The notes under the pieces were generated by a model that saw only the letters and a list, made by a program, of their open reading frames with translations, did not search any database and was not told the origin of the DNA. The position numbers and the translations under genes are program-made. This document shows, one piece after another, positions 44,742 to 53,252 of a stretch of DNA of 64,000 bases (position 1 is its first letter; the number at the start of each line of letters is the position of its first letter). Source of the DNA: Gramella sp. AN32 (lineage in GTDB: Bacteria > Bacteroidota > Bacteroidia > Flavobacteriales > Flavobacteriaceae); contig NZ_QEYO01000007.1 in the NCBI RefSeq assembly GCF_023718305.1, positions 124,001-188,000 of the forward strand. Reading direction: 5' to 3'.

Positions 44742-45407
44742 CTATTCTTGTTTTTTAGTATCTTCCCCGCCTTTTACTGCTGCCTGGTCATCAACTTCAG
44801 TAGCCGGTACTTCATCTGCTGCAACTTCATCTTCATCTTCCTCTTCAAGTTCCACAAGGTTACGTGAAGTTCTTACCTGACAGATTACCGTGTTATCTGG
44901 ATGCTGAATTTTATAATCGTCGCTTTCAACCTCAGTTACATAAAGCTTTTGACCAATTTTGAGTTTAGTAACATCTGCGATGATATAATCTGGAAGATCT
45001 CCAGGTAAACCTCTTACCTTAAGACGACGTAAGTTGTAACGTAAAACACCCCCATTTTTTACCCCACGTGCAACACCTTCAGTGTGAATAGGGATTTCCA
45101 TAGTGATGGGTTTATCTTCAAATATCTGATAGAAATCTACGTGAAGAATGGCATCGCTTACAGGATGAAATTGAATATCCTGAAGAATCGCGTCGAAACC
45201 TTTTCCACTTTTCAGCTTGATTTTTACCGTGTGTACATCTGGAGTATACACTAAATCTTTAAATGCTAATTCCTCTGCTGCAAAGTGTAGCGGTTCACCA
45301 TCTGTCCCGTACAGTACGCAAGGAACCTGTCCAGCATTACGTAGGTCTTTGGTTGCCTTCTTGCCCACGCTTTCTCTCTTAGATCCTTTGATCGTAATTG
45401 ATTTCAT
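44742..45407 (-). CDS. rplY: 50S ribosomal protein L25/general stress protein Ctc
   Basis: A 221-residue CTC/TL5-type L25, which binds 5S rRNA. The N-terminal L25 domain ([22 protein letters not shown] at the start, [14 protein letters not shown] next) is followed by a second beta domain ([18 protein letters not shown]) and an acidic tail ([14 protein letters not shown] near residue 200). I start at the Met at 45407 rather than the upstream in-frame Met at 45440, because the family begins at MKSITI. It and prs point the same way, with 460 bp between. Confidence 0.94.
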   Translation of the reverse strand: MKSITIKGSKRESVGKKATKDLRNAGQVPCVLYGTDGEPLHFAAEELAFKDLVYTPDVHTVKIKLKSGKGFDAILQDIQFHPVSDAILHVDFYQIFEDKPITMEIPIHTEGVARGVKNGGVLRYNLRRLKVRGLPGDLPDYIIADVTKLKIGQKLYVTEVESDDYKIQHPDNTVICQVRTSRNLVELEEEDEDEVAADEVPATEVDDQAAVKGGEDTKKQE

Positions 45408-45868
45408 TTGTTTTTTATTTGTTATGACAGCTGTTGTCAAGTTCGCTCTGAACCGCCTTCAACTGTTTAAAAATTTAGGCTGCAAAAGTAATAAAAAAAA
45501 TTAATGTACCAATGTACCAATGTGGAAAGCGGATGTTGGATGTTGGATGTTGGATGTTGGAGGTTGGAGGTTGGAATATGTGATAATAAAATTTTATGTA
45601 TATCCGTTTATTGTCATAAATATTTATTTCGTCACCCTGAATTTATTTGACTCCGTCGAATTTTCGATTTCAGGGTCTCTATTACTGTAATGATTACAGA
45701 ACTATAAGATTCTGAAACAAGTTCAGAATGACGTCTCTTATCCCTTTATGACACTTTATGGACAATAAAATTAAATATTTAGTTTCAGTTTACATGCAAA
45801 TATGCGTTGTAACTATATCATCTACCATTTCCCTGCAATCTTCTAGCTTCAAGCTTCAAGCTTCAAAA
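45408..45868. other. Gene-free spacer with 7-bp tandem repeats
   Basis: No gene is visible between prs and rplY. A tandem array of GGATGTT (four copies) turning into GGAGGTT (two copies) lies at 45531-45575, preceded by AATGTACC copied twice (about 45503-45520). The rest includes a GTCACCCTGAA ... TCAGAATGACG-type inverted repeat around 45635-45735, a pattern also seen as intergenic filler near 18.5 kb. Confidence 0.7.
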
Positions 45869-46807
45869 TTACATCACAAATTTAGAACTGATGGATTTAT
45901 TTTCCTGAACGCTTCTCATGACATCAGCAAACAATTCAGCACAGCTTACCACCTTTATCTTTTCGCATTTTTGTTTCAGCGGAATAGAATCGGTTACAAT
46001 TAATTCCTGAAGTTTGGATTTTTCGATCCTTTCATAAGCATTCCCTGAAAGGACCGGGTGGGTACAAATTGCACGAACACTAAGTGCCCCGCGTTCCATC
46101 ATAATATCTGCCGCCTTGGTTAAAGTTCCGGCGGTATCTACCATATCATCAACCAATACCACATTTTTACCGTTTACATCCCCTATTAATTCCATATGGG
46201 AAATAACATTTGCCTTGGCCCGTTGCTTATAACAAATCACCACATCACTCTCCAAAGCTTTAGAATAGGCATAAGCTCTTTTAGAACCACCCATATCTGG
46301 AGAAGCAATGGTAAGGTTATCCAGATTTAATTTATTTAAATAGGGAAGAAAAACTGTGCTGGCATACAGATGATCTACAGGTTTTTCAAAAAATCCCTGA
46401 ATTTGATCGGCATGCAAATCCATCGTAATAATTCTTGTAGCACCAGCGGTTTCCAGGATACTGGCAATCATTTTTGCCGCAATGGGCACCCGCGGTTTGT
46501 CTTTCCTGTCCTGTCTTGCCCAACCAAAATATGGCATTACTGCGGTGATATGTCTTGCTGAAGCCCTTTTGGCGGCATCCAGCATTAAAAGCAATTCCAT
46601 AAGGTGATCTGCTCCCGGATTTGTAGATCCAATAATAAAAACCCTTGCTCCACGAACCGACTCTTCGAAGGAAGGCTGGAATTCGCCGTCGCTATAGGTT
46701 GAGGTAATCACATTTCCGAGTTTACTTCCGTAATGTTCGGCGATTTTTTCTGCGAGTTCACGACTCTGATTACAGCTAAAGAGTTTGGCTTCTATGGTCT
46801 CAGGCAT
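45869..46807 (-). CDS. prs: Ribose-phosphate diphosphokinase
   Basis: Prs makes PRPP from ribose-5-phosphate and ATP for nucleotide, His and NAD synthesis. The 312-residue protein has the N-terminal KLFSCNQSRELAEKIAEH, the flexible catalytic FGWARQDRKDKPRVPI loop and the PRPP loop VVLVDDMVDTAGTLTKAA. It is the Class I (phosphate-activated) type. It is alone on the minus strand. Confidence 0.96.
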   Translation of the reverse strand: MPETIEAKLFSCNQSRELAEKIAEHYGSKLGNVITSTYSDGEFQPSFEESVRGARVFIIGSTNPGADHLMELLLMLDAAKRASARHITAVMPYFGWARQDRKDKPRVPIAAKMIASILETAGATRIITMDLHADQIQGFFEKPVDHLYASTVFLPYLNKLNLDNLTIASPDMGGSKRAYAYSKALESDVVICYKQRAKANVISHMELIGDVNGKNVVLVDDMVDTAGTLTKAADIMMERGALSVRAICTHPVLSGNAYERIEKSKLQELIVTDSIPLKQKCEKIKVVSCAELFADVMRSVQENKSISSKFVM

Positions 46808-46936
46808 GGTTGGGATATTTGTTGTGTTTGTAGTTTACAAATTTAGAAATATTTCTTTTGCTGCAAGGAATATTCTGTGAACTCAAAATATTTACCGGGA
46901 AGATTTAATCTTCAATGCATTTCCGGAAATTCTAAA

Positions 46937-47683
46937 TTATAACTGTGAATACGGCAGGGTTTTTAAAAAAACCCTGGTAATATCTGAAACCGTATTAGTA
47001 TATTCATCAAGTTTTGAAATACGTTTCCACTCAGGGTTCTTGCCGAAACCGGCCCAGGCTTTTTCATGTTCCGCTTTGTCCTTAAACGCGAGCATATAGG
47101 TTAAAGAAGGCATTTGCCCTCCCGAGATATTCTTTCCGAAAAATACGGTGTGTAAACCAACATTCTCGAAAATTTCAAATTCATTTTCATTGAACATTTT
47201 TAATTTCCTTCTTAATGCATCTTCATTAGAACTTTCATAAATCCTTAATTCAAATTGATTCAAGGCATCATCAGGTTTCACAAGATTAGGAAATCCCCAG
47301 GTAGATCTTATGAGCCTGCTTTCATACCTTTCAAAAGGAATCTTATCTACAGGGAGATTACTAAATGCTTCAGAATCGGATAAAAATTTCCCGTCCTGTT
47401 CAATTTTATCGTTAATTTCCGCATATGCCTGCATACTTTCATAGGGGATAAGGAGATATATTTTTTTAGGCAAACTTTCCCCACTTTCCTCAAAAGCTCC
47501 CACCTTATTTAGTCCCTCACGATTGAGGGCCGGAATTAGCGCATCCTTAAAATAATCATGCAAAGTAGCCTCTGAAACACCAAATTTCATATCATATACC
47601 CTGAGCTCATAAATTTCAGACTGTGCCAAGGATGACATATATAAAAATAGGCTGCAAATAAAAAAGATAATTTTAGAATTCAT
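46937..47683 (-). CDS. Exported NIPSNAP family protein
   Basis: A 248-residue protein with a signal peptide (ending SSLAQS, about residue 22) and two copies of the NIPSNAP ferredoxin-like module, EIYELRVYDMKFGVSEATLHDYF (given in part) and NQFELRIYESSNEDALRRKL. NIPSNAP domains are dimeric alpha-beta folds with no known catalysis. Export to the periplasm is inferred from the leader. It is alone on its strand. Confidence 0.85.
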   Translation of the reverse strand: MNSKIIFFICSLFLYMSSLAQSEIYELRVYDMKFGVSEATLHDYFKDALIPALNREGLNKVGAFEESGESLPKKIYLLIPYESMQAYAEINDKIEQDGKFLSDSEAFSNLPVDKIPFERYESRLIRSTWGFPNLVKPDDALNQFELRIYESSNEDALRRKLKMFNENEFEIFENVGLHTVFFGKNISGGQMPSLTYMLAFKDKAEHEKAWAGFGKNPEWKRISKLDEYTNTVSDITRVFLKTLPYSQL

Positions 47684-47897
47684 GTTTTTATGATATTTAT
47701 CCTGGAAAGATACAATTATAAATTTTGCTTTAGCCCCAAAAGAGACCTCTAGACCAGTCTTAGTATATGATTATTTTTTACATCCTTTAAACTGGTTCAA
47801 TAAAAAATATGACTGATATATTATAAAAATACTCATAGTAAAATCGGATAAATTTCATTTTTGAAAGCAAATTTTTTTATACTTTTGCCCTCCACTA

Positions 47898-47940
47898 GCT
47901 CGAGTGGCGGAATTGGTAGACGCGCTGGATTCAAAATCCA
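47898..47940 (+). pseudogene. Truncated tRNA-Leu
   Basis: The first 43 bases have a tRNA-Leu 5' acceptor strand, D-arm (GCGGAATTGGTAGACGC) and anticodon arm with loop TTCAAAA, anticodon CAA. The match stops at the anticodon stem: the variable arm, T-arm and 3' acceptor strand are missing. The intact tRNA-Leu starts 25 bp further on and shares the same TGGATTCAAAATCCA block. This looks like a deletion or integration scar. Confidence 0.75.
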
Positions 47941-47964
47941 AATTTGAGAAAGGAAAAAAAGTAT

Positions 47965-48047
47965 GCCGAAGTGGTGGAATTGGTAGACACGATGGATTCA
48001 AAATCCATTGCTCACAAGGCTTGCGGGTTCGATTCCCGCCTTCGGTA
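47965..48047 (+). tRNA. tRNA-Leu (anticodon CAA)
   Basis: The 83-nt sequence folds as a class II tRNA. Acceptor strands GCCGAAG and CTTCGGT pair, with one G-U. The D-stem is GTG/CAC, the anticodon stem is ATGGA/TCCAT around loop TTCAAAA, the variable arm is long, and the T-arm is GCGGG-TTCGATT-CCCGC. CAA decodes the UUG codon. CCA is not encoded after the discriminator A at 48047. A terminator follows within 4 bp. tRNA-Leu genes are common integration sites for mobile elements. Confidence 0.96.
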
Positions 48048-48050
48048 CTA

Positions 48051-48082
48051 AAAAAGCTGAGATGAAAATCTCGGCTTTTTTT
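48051..48082 (+). terminator. Terminator of tRNA-Leu
   Basis: AAAAAGCTGAGAT and ATCTCGGCTTTTT pair around GAAA, then a T-run follows. It lies right behind the tRNA and marks the end of the core-type sequence. Confidence 0.8.
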
Positions 48083-48325
48083 ATGACTTGGTACAACATA
48101 GGTACAACATTTTGTTATTTTGAAGACAACATTCTTATTGATATTAAATCGTTTCATTTGTCATTTATCTTTATGAATTACCAAATAGGATAATAGATTC
48201 TGCCAAATCACAACCTTTTTTCTTCGGAAGGGAAGTTTATTATCATACAATATACACGCAAGGTAAACTCGCAAAATACTTCCATCAAAAGACTTCTATA
48301 TAACTCCTTCTTAAATATTTGATTA

Positions 48326-49669
48326 TCAAGCTGCTTCTTCGAGTTCCTTTTGTATGTGGGCAACCTTTTTCTGCAAGTTGTCGAGCCTCTTTTGTTGGCT
48401 GTGCCTTTTCATTTTTACTAAAATGGATTCATCGTATTCAACCTGTTGTGTTACCATGGTGTAGACTATGGATGCCAGTTTGTTCCCAGTTGCAATCGCG
48501 GCCGCCTTACCGCCATTTTTAGCCCTTTGGATTCGGTAATAATCACCCAAAGGTCCCTTGCTTTTCCAGAGACAGCTGCCAGATTTCCTGAAGATATGCC
48601 CCGCAGTGTTCTTCTTGTTCATCAAATGGCTGCTTATCAGCTTCCCTCCAGATTGTTTGTTGTTGGGCACGAGGTTAAGCCAAGAGAGGAACTGTTTCCG
48701 TGTCGGCCATTTACAGAAATCGCTTCCCATTTCCCCCAGAATGTTCAGACCACTCAGGCTATCTATACCGTCTATTTGGGTAATGTCCACACCCAATTGC
48801 GTTTTTAGGTAACTGTCGACATCAAATTTTGGGGTGTTCTTGTTTTTCGTTTTTCTGCGTTTCTTAATGGGGCTTTTCTCCTCGCCCAGAATTTCGATTG
48901 TTTCCCTTTTCTTTAATGCCTTTTCTATTTTTTCATCGCACTGCCGTATCTGTGCGTGCACGAAATGGAAGGCATCGTACGCCTGTTGAAGGGTAAAAAG
49001 GTATTCTTCCCGCCATGTCCCTTCCAGGGATTTCATTATGGTCTCCTTGCTCGCCCTGATGCACCTGTCCCTGAGTTCCGCTAATATTTCCGTATCCCTT
49101 TCCCCGTTCAGGATTGCGCTAACGATGGACATGCCTGTTTTTCCTGCAAGATCCCTAATCACCTTGTGCAGCTTTATGTTCATCTGTTCCATGGATTTCT
49201 GCATGTGCTGGAGGTAGCGGCTCGCCTGACGGATCAGGTTCTGCCGGTGCCTGGTGTAAGTGCGCAATTCCCGAGTATAGTTGTCCGGCTGGAAACTGTT
49301 CGACAAAAGCCCGCAGCTATGTAGCTTCTGTATCCATTCGGCATCGCTCATGTCCGTTTTCCTGCCGCTTACGTTCTTGACGTTTCGTGCGTTTACCAGA
49401 AACACCTCGAAACCGTAGTCTTCCAAAAGAAGGAAAAGATTGAGCCAATAGATGCCCGTTGATTCCATGGCGATAGTTGTAATACCACATTTTTTAAGCC
49501 ATCTCGCTATTTGGTGCAGGTCGCAAGTGAAGGCGGTGAATCGTCTTACTCTTTCATCGTCCCTATCTTCAGGGACTGCCACCCAATGTTCCGTGCTACC
49601 GATGTCGATGCCCGCTGCATTTGGGTTCAACATGGCCATTTCGACCACTTCTTTTTTTGTCTTTTTCAT
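48326..49669 (-). CDS. IS110-family transposase
   Basis: A 447-residue DEDD transposase. N-terminal RuvC-like residues: AAGIDIGSTEHWVAVPE has the first Asp, IAMESTGIYW has the Glu, and GRKTDMSDAEWIQ has the last Asps. The C-terminal Transposase_20 domain has GIDSLSGLNILGEMG, FLSWLNLVPNNKQSGGKL and the helix IATGNKLASIVYTMV. In IS110 elements the Ser in this domain cuts DNA, guided by the bridge RNA. IS110s lack terminal inverted repeats, so element ends are not defined here. It sits 280 bp after the tRNA-Leu and next to the mobile region. Confidence 0.93.
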   Translation of the reverse strand: MKKTKKEVVEMAMLNPNAAGIDIGSTEHWVAVPEDRDDERVRRFTAFTCDLHQIARWLKKCGITTIAMESTGIYWLNLFLLLEDYGFEVFLVNARNVKNVSGRKTDMSDAEWIQKLHSCGLLSNSFQPDNYTRELRTYTRHRQNLIRQASRYLQHMQKSMEQMNIKLHKVIRDLAGKTGMSIVSAILNGERDTEILAELRDRCIRASKETIMKSLEGTWREEYLFTLQQAYDAFHFVHAQIRQCDEKIEKALKKRETIEILGEEKSPIKKRRKTKNKNTPKFDVDSYLKTQLGVDITQIDGIDSLSGLNILGEMGSDFCKWPTRKQFLSWLNLVPNNKQSGGKLISSHLMNKKNTAGHIFRKSGSCLWKSKGPLGDYYRIQRAKNGGKAAAIATGNKLASIVYTMVTQQVEYDESILVKMKRHSQQKRLDNLQKKVAHIQKELEEAA

Positions 49670-50012
49670 CTCAGTACTGTTTTAGGTTAAACAAAGAGCC
49701 TCGGGTCCGCCCATTTTTACGTTCTGTAATCTTCTATAAGGGATTGCTGGGCATCACCAATGAAAAACCTACAACGGGAGGGACCAGACTACGGCAAGGG
49801 TTTGAAAACACCAATTTCTTTTAGGTCTTGACTACCCGAAGCTCCGTATGTAAAGTTATTGAATTTTAAGACCCAAATACTTGTTTTGGAGGTTACTACG
49901 GCATAAAGCCAACGCAACATCCTACGCTTATTTATTCCGTTTCCTTTTGAGCTGAGATTTTAGCTTCCGTTTGGGTACTGCTCAAATATTGTTTAATCTA
50001 AATTCAAAAGCT
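49670..50012 (-). ncRNA. Candidate IS110 bridge-RNA region
   Basis: About 340 bp between the transposase start and the DUF932 gene contain no gene. The end nearest the transposase, about 49670-49870, would hold the bridge RNA in an IS110-type element. I see folded segments (for example AAGCCAACGC around 49914 and CGGAGCTTCGGG-type turns near 49838) but cannot define the guide loops. The call rests on position. Confidence 0.4.
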
Positions 50013-50849
50013 ATGTATTTACAAAATTTGCAACAGGATGAAATCTTCGTACCATCAGAAATGAAATCCTTAAAAAGTCTGACCCAGATGGAATCCCGAC
50101 GAGGGCTTGAAAATGTCATCATCTCTAATGGCAAAATCGTCAATGTTGTCTCGAACAGCTATGGCCATATTCCGAATCAACTGTTCTTCAGGAAAGCCGA
50201 GGAAATGCTGACCGATGCACATCTGAACTTCCACAAACGCACCATCAACAAAAATGATAGGTCGTTCATTACCGACTTTATCATCGACGACAAAAGCCAG
50301 TTTACAGTTAAGAACCATAAAGACTTGATACTACCGATGCTTCGGTTCAAAAACTCGTATGACGGTAGTGAAAAGACCTCTGGTCACTTTGGATTTTACA
50401 GAGAAGTATGTTCCAATGGCTTGCACGTCTCTCAAGCGGAAATTGAGTTTTCCATCAAGCACAGTAAGAACAATACACACCTGATAATGCCCAGGTTAAG
50501 CAATCTGTTCGATAAGTTTCTGGACAATGAATTCTATACCATTACCAAGAAATTCGACAAGATGAAGGAATTTAAAATCATCGATACACAAGAGTTCGTA
50601 AGGGCAATTCTTGACAGAACGAAACTGTTCCGATACGAATGTAGCGACAAGAATAGCGACCCGTCGAAAAAATCTCGTGAGGTCATCGAAATCTTGAACT
50701 ATGAAGCGTTGTTGCTTAATGAACAACCTAATCTTTGGCTGGGCTATAATGCCTTTAATTCAGTACTTCATAATGTTTTAAAGAAAAGTTTTGGCCAACA
50801 AGAGCGGTTGGACAAGAAATTGTTCGATGAAGTTTATGAAATGGCCTAA
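50013..50849 (+). CDS. DUF932 domain protein of mobile elements
   Basis: A 278-residue protein of the DUF932 type, found on plasmids, phages and integrative elements. Landmarks are RRGLENVIISNGKIVNVVSNSYGHIPN (in part) near the N-terminus, FITDFIIDDKSQF, LRFKNSYDGSEKTSGHFGFYREVCSNGL (in part) and a C-terminal LWLGYNAFNSVLHNVL. I start at the ATG at 50013; the frame is open 14 codons upstream. Function is unknown. It marks the beginning of the accessory region. Confidence 0.85.
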   Translation: MYLQNLQQDEIFVPSEMKSLKSLTQMESRRGLENVIISNGKIVNVVSNSYGHIPNQLFFRKAEEMLTDAHLNFHKRTINKNDRSFITDFIIDDKSQFTVKNHKDLILPMLRFKNSYDGSEKTSGHFGFYREVCSNGLHVSQAEIEFSIKHSKNNTHLIMPRLSNLFDKFLDNEFYTITKKFDKMKEFKIIDTQEFVRAILDRTKLFRYECSDKNSDPSKKSREVIEILNYEALLLNEQPNLWLGYNAFNSVLHNVLKKSFGQQERLDKKLFDEVYEMA

Positions 50850-51811
50850 AGCCAAAAGGTTCATCCAGTACCTCAAACTGGATTTTTTTGTTCTTGCTCT
50901 TTAAAGGTTCAATAGTAACACCACTCAGCCCATTCCCCTACATTCCGTAAAAAACTTCATTTCGGGAAAAGCGCTTCACTGCACAAGGTCTTGGACACAA
51001 TCCCAAAGATTCCGATTTCCACTACGCTAATCCCGCCCAAAAGCGGGAAACGCTTCATTCCCAATCTACATCTTTGAAATTAAGTCCGCTTTAAATTCTG
51101 CTAAAGAGGATAATTCGTTTTAATAACCCGCTAAGCACATTTCCCTTCATTCCACGCCTGCCTGCTGAAAAAGCAGGTAACCACTTCATTCCGAGAAAAG
51201 AGCTTCTCTACTAAGGTCTTGGGCACAATCCCCAATTTCAGCTTTCCATTCCGTTAACCCTTCCGCTATGCTGGGAAGGGACACTTCATTCCTATGCCAA
51301 AATTGTGAATCAAGTCCGCTTTTCATCGGAAAGTCATCACTTCGATTTTCTTAACAGGATTTTCGGCGCGGTCTTCTTGAGCCCTTACTCGAAAATCCTT
51401 AAAAACCGAACCGCTGCCTTACACATTTTAAGGGGTTTATAATGGATAAAGCCTTTGTTGTTTTTCGGGGCGTCGAAAAACAGGCACGACATAACCAATT
51501 CTAGATTAAACCCAGCTGCTTATTTCGCTTAACTGTCGGTACGCTCAAACGCAACTGTGTTTAAAAGAATTGCTAATGCCCTTATGGAACTTGTCAAGAC
51601 TATACAAGTTTTAGTGAAAAATAAGGCTTCTACTTCCTTGAAAACCCAAGGGTTTTACTACGTCGCAAACACACCTGATTTGTTCCCTAAAAGTCTTGAC
51701 AAAACCCACTCTATCCATTGTGCTGTGCACAGAAGAAAAGAACAAACACCCCTTAAAATTTAATCTGTTTTAAATCAATAGGGGAAATATAAATCACTTA
51801 AATATTTAGTT
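50850..51811. repeat. Gene-free stretch with duplicated structured units
   Basis: A 962-bp stretch without a convincing gene. Two related units (about 50948-51092 and 51178-51324) align, with GAAAAG-x-GCTTC, AAGGTCTTGG-x-CACAATCCC, CTTCATTCC and AAGTCCGCTTT conserved in order. A partial third block lies at about 51131-51190. Between conserved blocks each unit has its own hairpin, for example CCCGC-CCAAAA-GCGGG near 51032 and CCCTTCC-GCTATGCT-GGGAAGG near 51259, plus CCTGC/GCAGG near 51159. A 10-bp inverted repeat follows at 51356-51399. A 68-codon frame at 51557-51763 shows no family features. The pattern suggests a replication, transfer or RNA element. Confidence 0.6.
51356..51399. repeat. 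10-bp inverted repeat with 24-nt loop
   Basis: AGGATTTTCG (51356) and CGAAAATCCT (51390) are perfect complements. The hairpin sits right after the duplicated units and 410 bp before ssb. Confidence 0.75.
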
Positions 51812-52156
51812 ATGAGTACTATTAGAAATCACGTACAGTTAATTGGAAACGTTGGACAAAAGCCAACCATTACGAACCTTGAAAGCGGTAAGAAAGTTGC
51901 CCGCTTCTCACTCGCTACAAACGAGTATTACAAAGACGGCAAAGGCGAAAAGCAAACGGACACCAACTGGCATACCGTAGTGGCTTGGGGCAAGACCGCT
52001 GAAATTGTAGAAAACTATATTGTAAAAGGAAAGGAAGTAGGAATTACAGGGAAACTAAAGACCCGAACCTACACAACCGATGATGGCAACCAACGCTATG
52101 TTACGGAAGTCGTAGCCGATGAAATCCTATTGCTGGGGTCAAAAAATGACAAGTAG
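51812..52156 (+). CDS. ssb: Single-stranded DNA-binding protein, mobile-element type
   Basis: A 114-residue SSB. The OB fold is clear: VQLIGNVGQKPTITNLESGKK, ARFSLATNEYY, TNWHTVVAWGKTAEIVENYI and GITGKLKTRTYT. The usual acidic, Phe-ended C-terminal tail is missing (it ends LLLGSKNDK), as in short SSBs carried by conjugative elements. It is probably used to protect transferred single strands. A terminator follows at 52170. Confidence 0.92.
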   Translation: MSTIRNHVQLIGNVGQKPTITNLESGKKVARFSLATNEYYKDGKGEKQTDTNWHTVVAWGKTAEIVENYIVKGKEVGITGKLKTRTYTTDDGNQRYVTEVVADEILLLGSKNDK

Positions 52157-52169
52157 CATCTAAAAGTTA

Positions 52170-52205
52170 AGAGGGCGTTATTCTCGAAAGTTGCGCCCTC
52201 TTTTT
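52170..52205 (+). terminator. Terminator after ssb
   Basis: AGAGGGCG and CGCCCTCT pair around a 16-nt loop and are followed by TTTTT, 14 bp after the ssb stop. Confidence 0.85.
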
Positions 52206-52233
52206 CATTATTAACTCTTTAAATCAAATTAAA

Positions 52234-52614
52234 ATGAAAGCACAAGTTAACGAAATCAAAGAAAGATTACAACATTTTCACGGAACGGAAATGTTCTACC
52301 AAATCCCATTATTGAGAACACGTTTTACGGACGGGCTAAAATATCTTGCCAATGTAGCGGACTGTTTTTGGCTCATTACGGACACTTCCGTAATAGCAAA
52401 AAGTCTAATGAACCGAAGCGAATTTGTAACCATAGACTTCAAAAGATTATCCGAAGAAAAACAGGATTATTCTGGTTACGAAGCCGAGATAATTTACAGC
52501 GATGGTAATGATAATATTTTGGAAAAACACGGGTATCGGGCAACCGATTTTCCACTCGATGAACTGCGGTTATTTTTTGTAAATGATACGCTGATGTTAC
52601 CAAGCGAATATTAA
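52234..52614 (+). CDS. DUF6876-type protein of Bacteroidota mobile elements
   Basis: A 126-residue soluble protein. LQHFHGTEMFYQIPLL, FTDGLKYLANVADCFWLITDTSV and a C-terminal FPLDELRLFFVNDTLMLPSEY (in part) match the DUF6876 group, small proteins carried on integrative elements of Bacteroidota. Function is unknown. It is preceded by the ssb terminator and followed 11 bp later by another small gene, so the two may form a unit. Confidence 0.78.
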   Translation: MKAQVNEIKERLQHFHGTEMFYQIPLLRTRFTDGLKYLANVADCFWLITDTSVIAKSLMNRSEFVTIDFKRLSEEKQDYSGYEAEIIYSDGNDNILEKHGYRATDFPLDELRLFFVNDTLMLPSEY

Positions 52615-52625
52615 AATCGGACGTT

Positions 52626-52823
52626 ATGATATATCTAAATTTTACCGATTTGAACGAGGAAACACAAGAGCGATTAATTGCCAGTTCCAAAGAAGATGTA
52701 AAGGAAAAATACGGCAAGGATATAATGAATTATACAACGAAGCATAATACCAATTTGGACAAGATGTTGGACGAAGAAGCGTTGCGGAATTTGTATTCCT
52801 ATAAATACGTATTCAACATATAA
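52626..52823 (+). CDS. Small protein of unknown function
   Basis: A 65-residue, mostly helical, charged protein (YLNFTDLNEETQERLIASSKEDV, in part). I do not recognise it. It has a good start 11 bp after the DUF6876 gene, which favours co-translation, and a terminator follows 20 bp after its stop. Short, charged proteins of this kind are common in conjugative modules. Confidence 0.55.
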   Translation: MIYLNFTDLNEETQERLIASSKEDVKEKYGKDIMNYTTKHNTNLDKMLDEEALRNLYSYKYVFNI

Positions 52824-53252
52824 TTTATCAATTTTTAAATCGAACACCTCTGAATTTTTAGAGGTGTTTTTCCTTTCAATTAATATCAAGTCAAGAAAAA
52901 AACGTATCTTTATTTCGCTGAAATTCAGCATTCAAATTTAAGTAGGGTTATCCACTTTTCGACTTTCGCCGATAACCTTACACATCGAAAAATAACATAT
53001 CGGAAAATCATTTTCCCTGAAAATGGCAATCGGCTTTTTAGCCGGATTGTATGGATTTTCGTCCCGCGTGCGGGACGAAAAGGAATAGCAAGAGGGTAAC
53101 ACGCTGCGCGATGTTTCGGATTCCTTTTTGTTTTCAAATAGCTGATTACCAGCGATTTGAAAATATTTTAATTTCCTGACAATCAACGATTTGCGACAAA
53201 CGGGCTTGAAACGCCCATTTTTAGGGAAGATTTTGCGACAAATCGGCGAAAT
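52824..53252. other. Candidate origin of transfer region
   Basis: A 429-bp gene-free stretch immediately before the mobilization genes. It has a terminator (AACACCTCT at 52843 with AGAGGTGTT at 52860), then several hairpins: AATCGGCT/AGCCGGATT near 53027, a 26-bp palindrome at 53056, CGGGC/GCCC near 53200 and two GCGACAAA direct repeats (about 53192 and 53232). In Bacteroides mobilizable elements the oriT lies directly upstream of the btgA/bfmA-type gene. Calling it oriT is inference from position and hairpin content. Confidence 0.5.
53056..53081. repeat. 26-bp palindrome in the candidate oriT
   Basis: TTTTCGTCCCGC and GCGGGACGAAAA pair perfectly around GT. It is a plausible relaxase-recognition hairpin or terminator. 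Confidence 0.75.

Noticed and set aside
47855..48157. A 100-codon minus-strand open frame over the tRNA-Leu
   Set aside because: It is the classic false gene made by reading a tRNA-Leu antisense, and the tRNA fold is much better supported.
48446..48812. Open plus-strand frames inside the IS110 transposase gene
   Set aside because: They are antisense to a transposase with clear catalytic blocks and have no family features of their own.
51557..51763. A 68-codon open frame upstream of ssb
   Set aside because: Composition is unlike a folded protein, no family pattern is visible, and the surrounding region looks non-coding.
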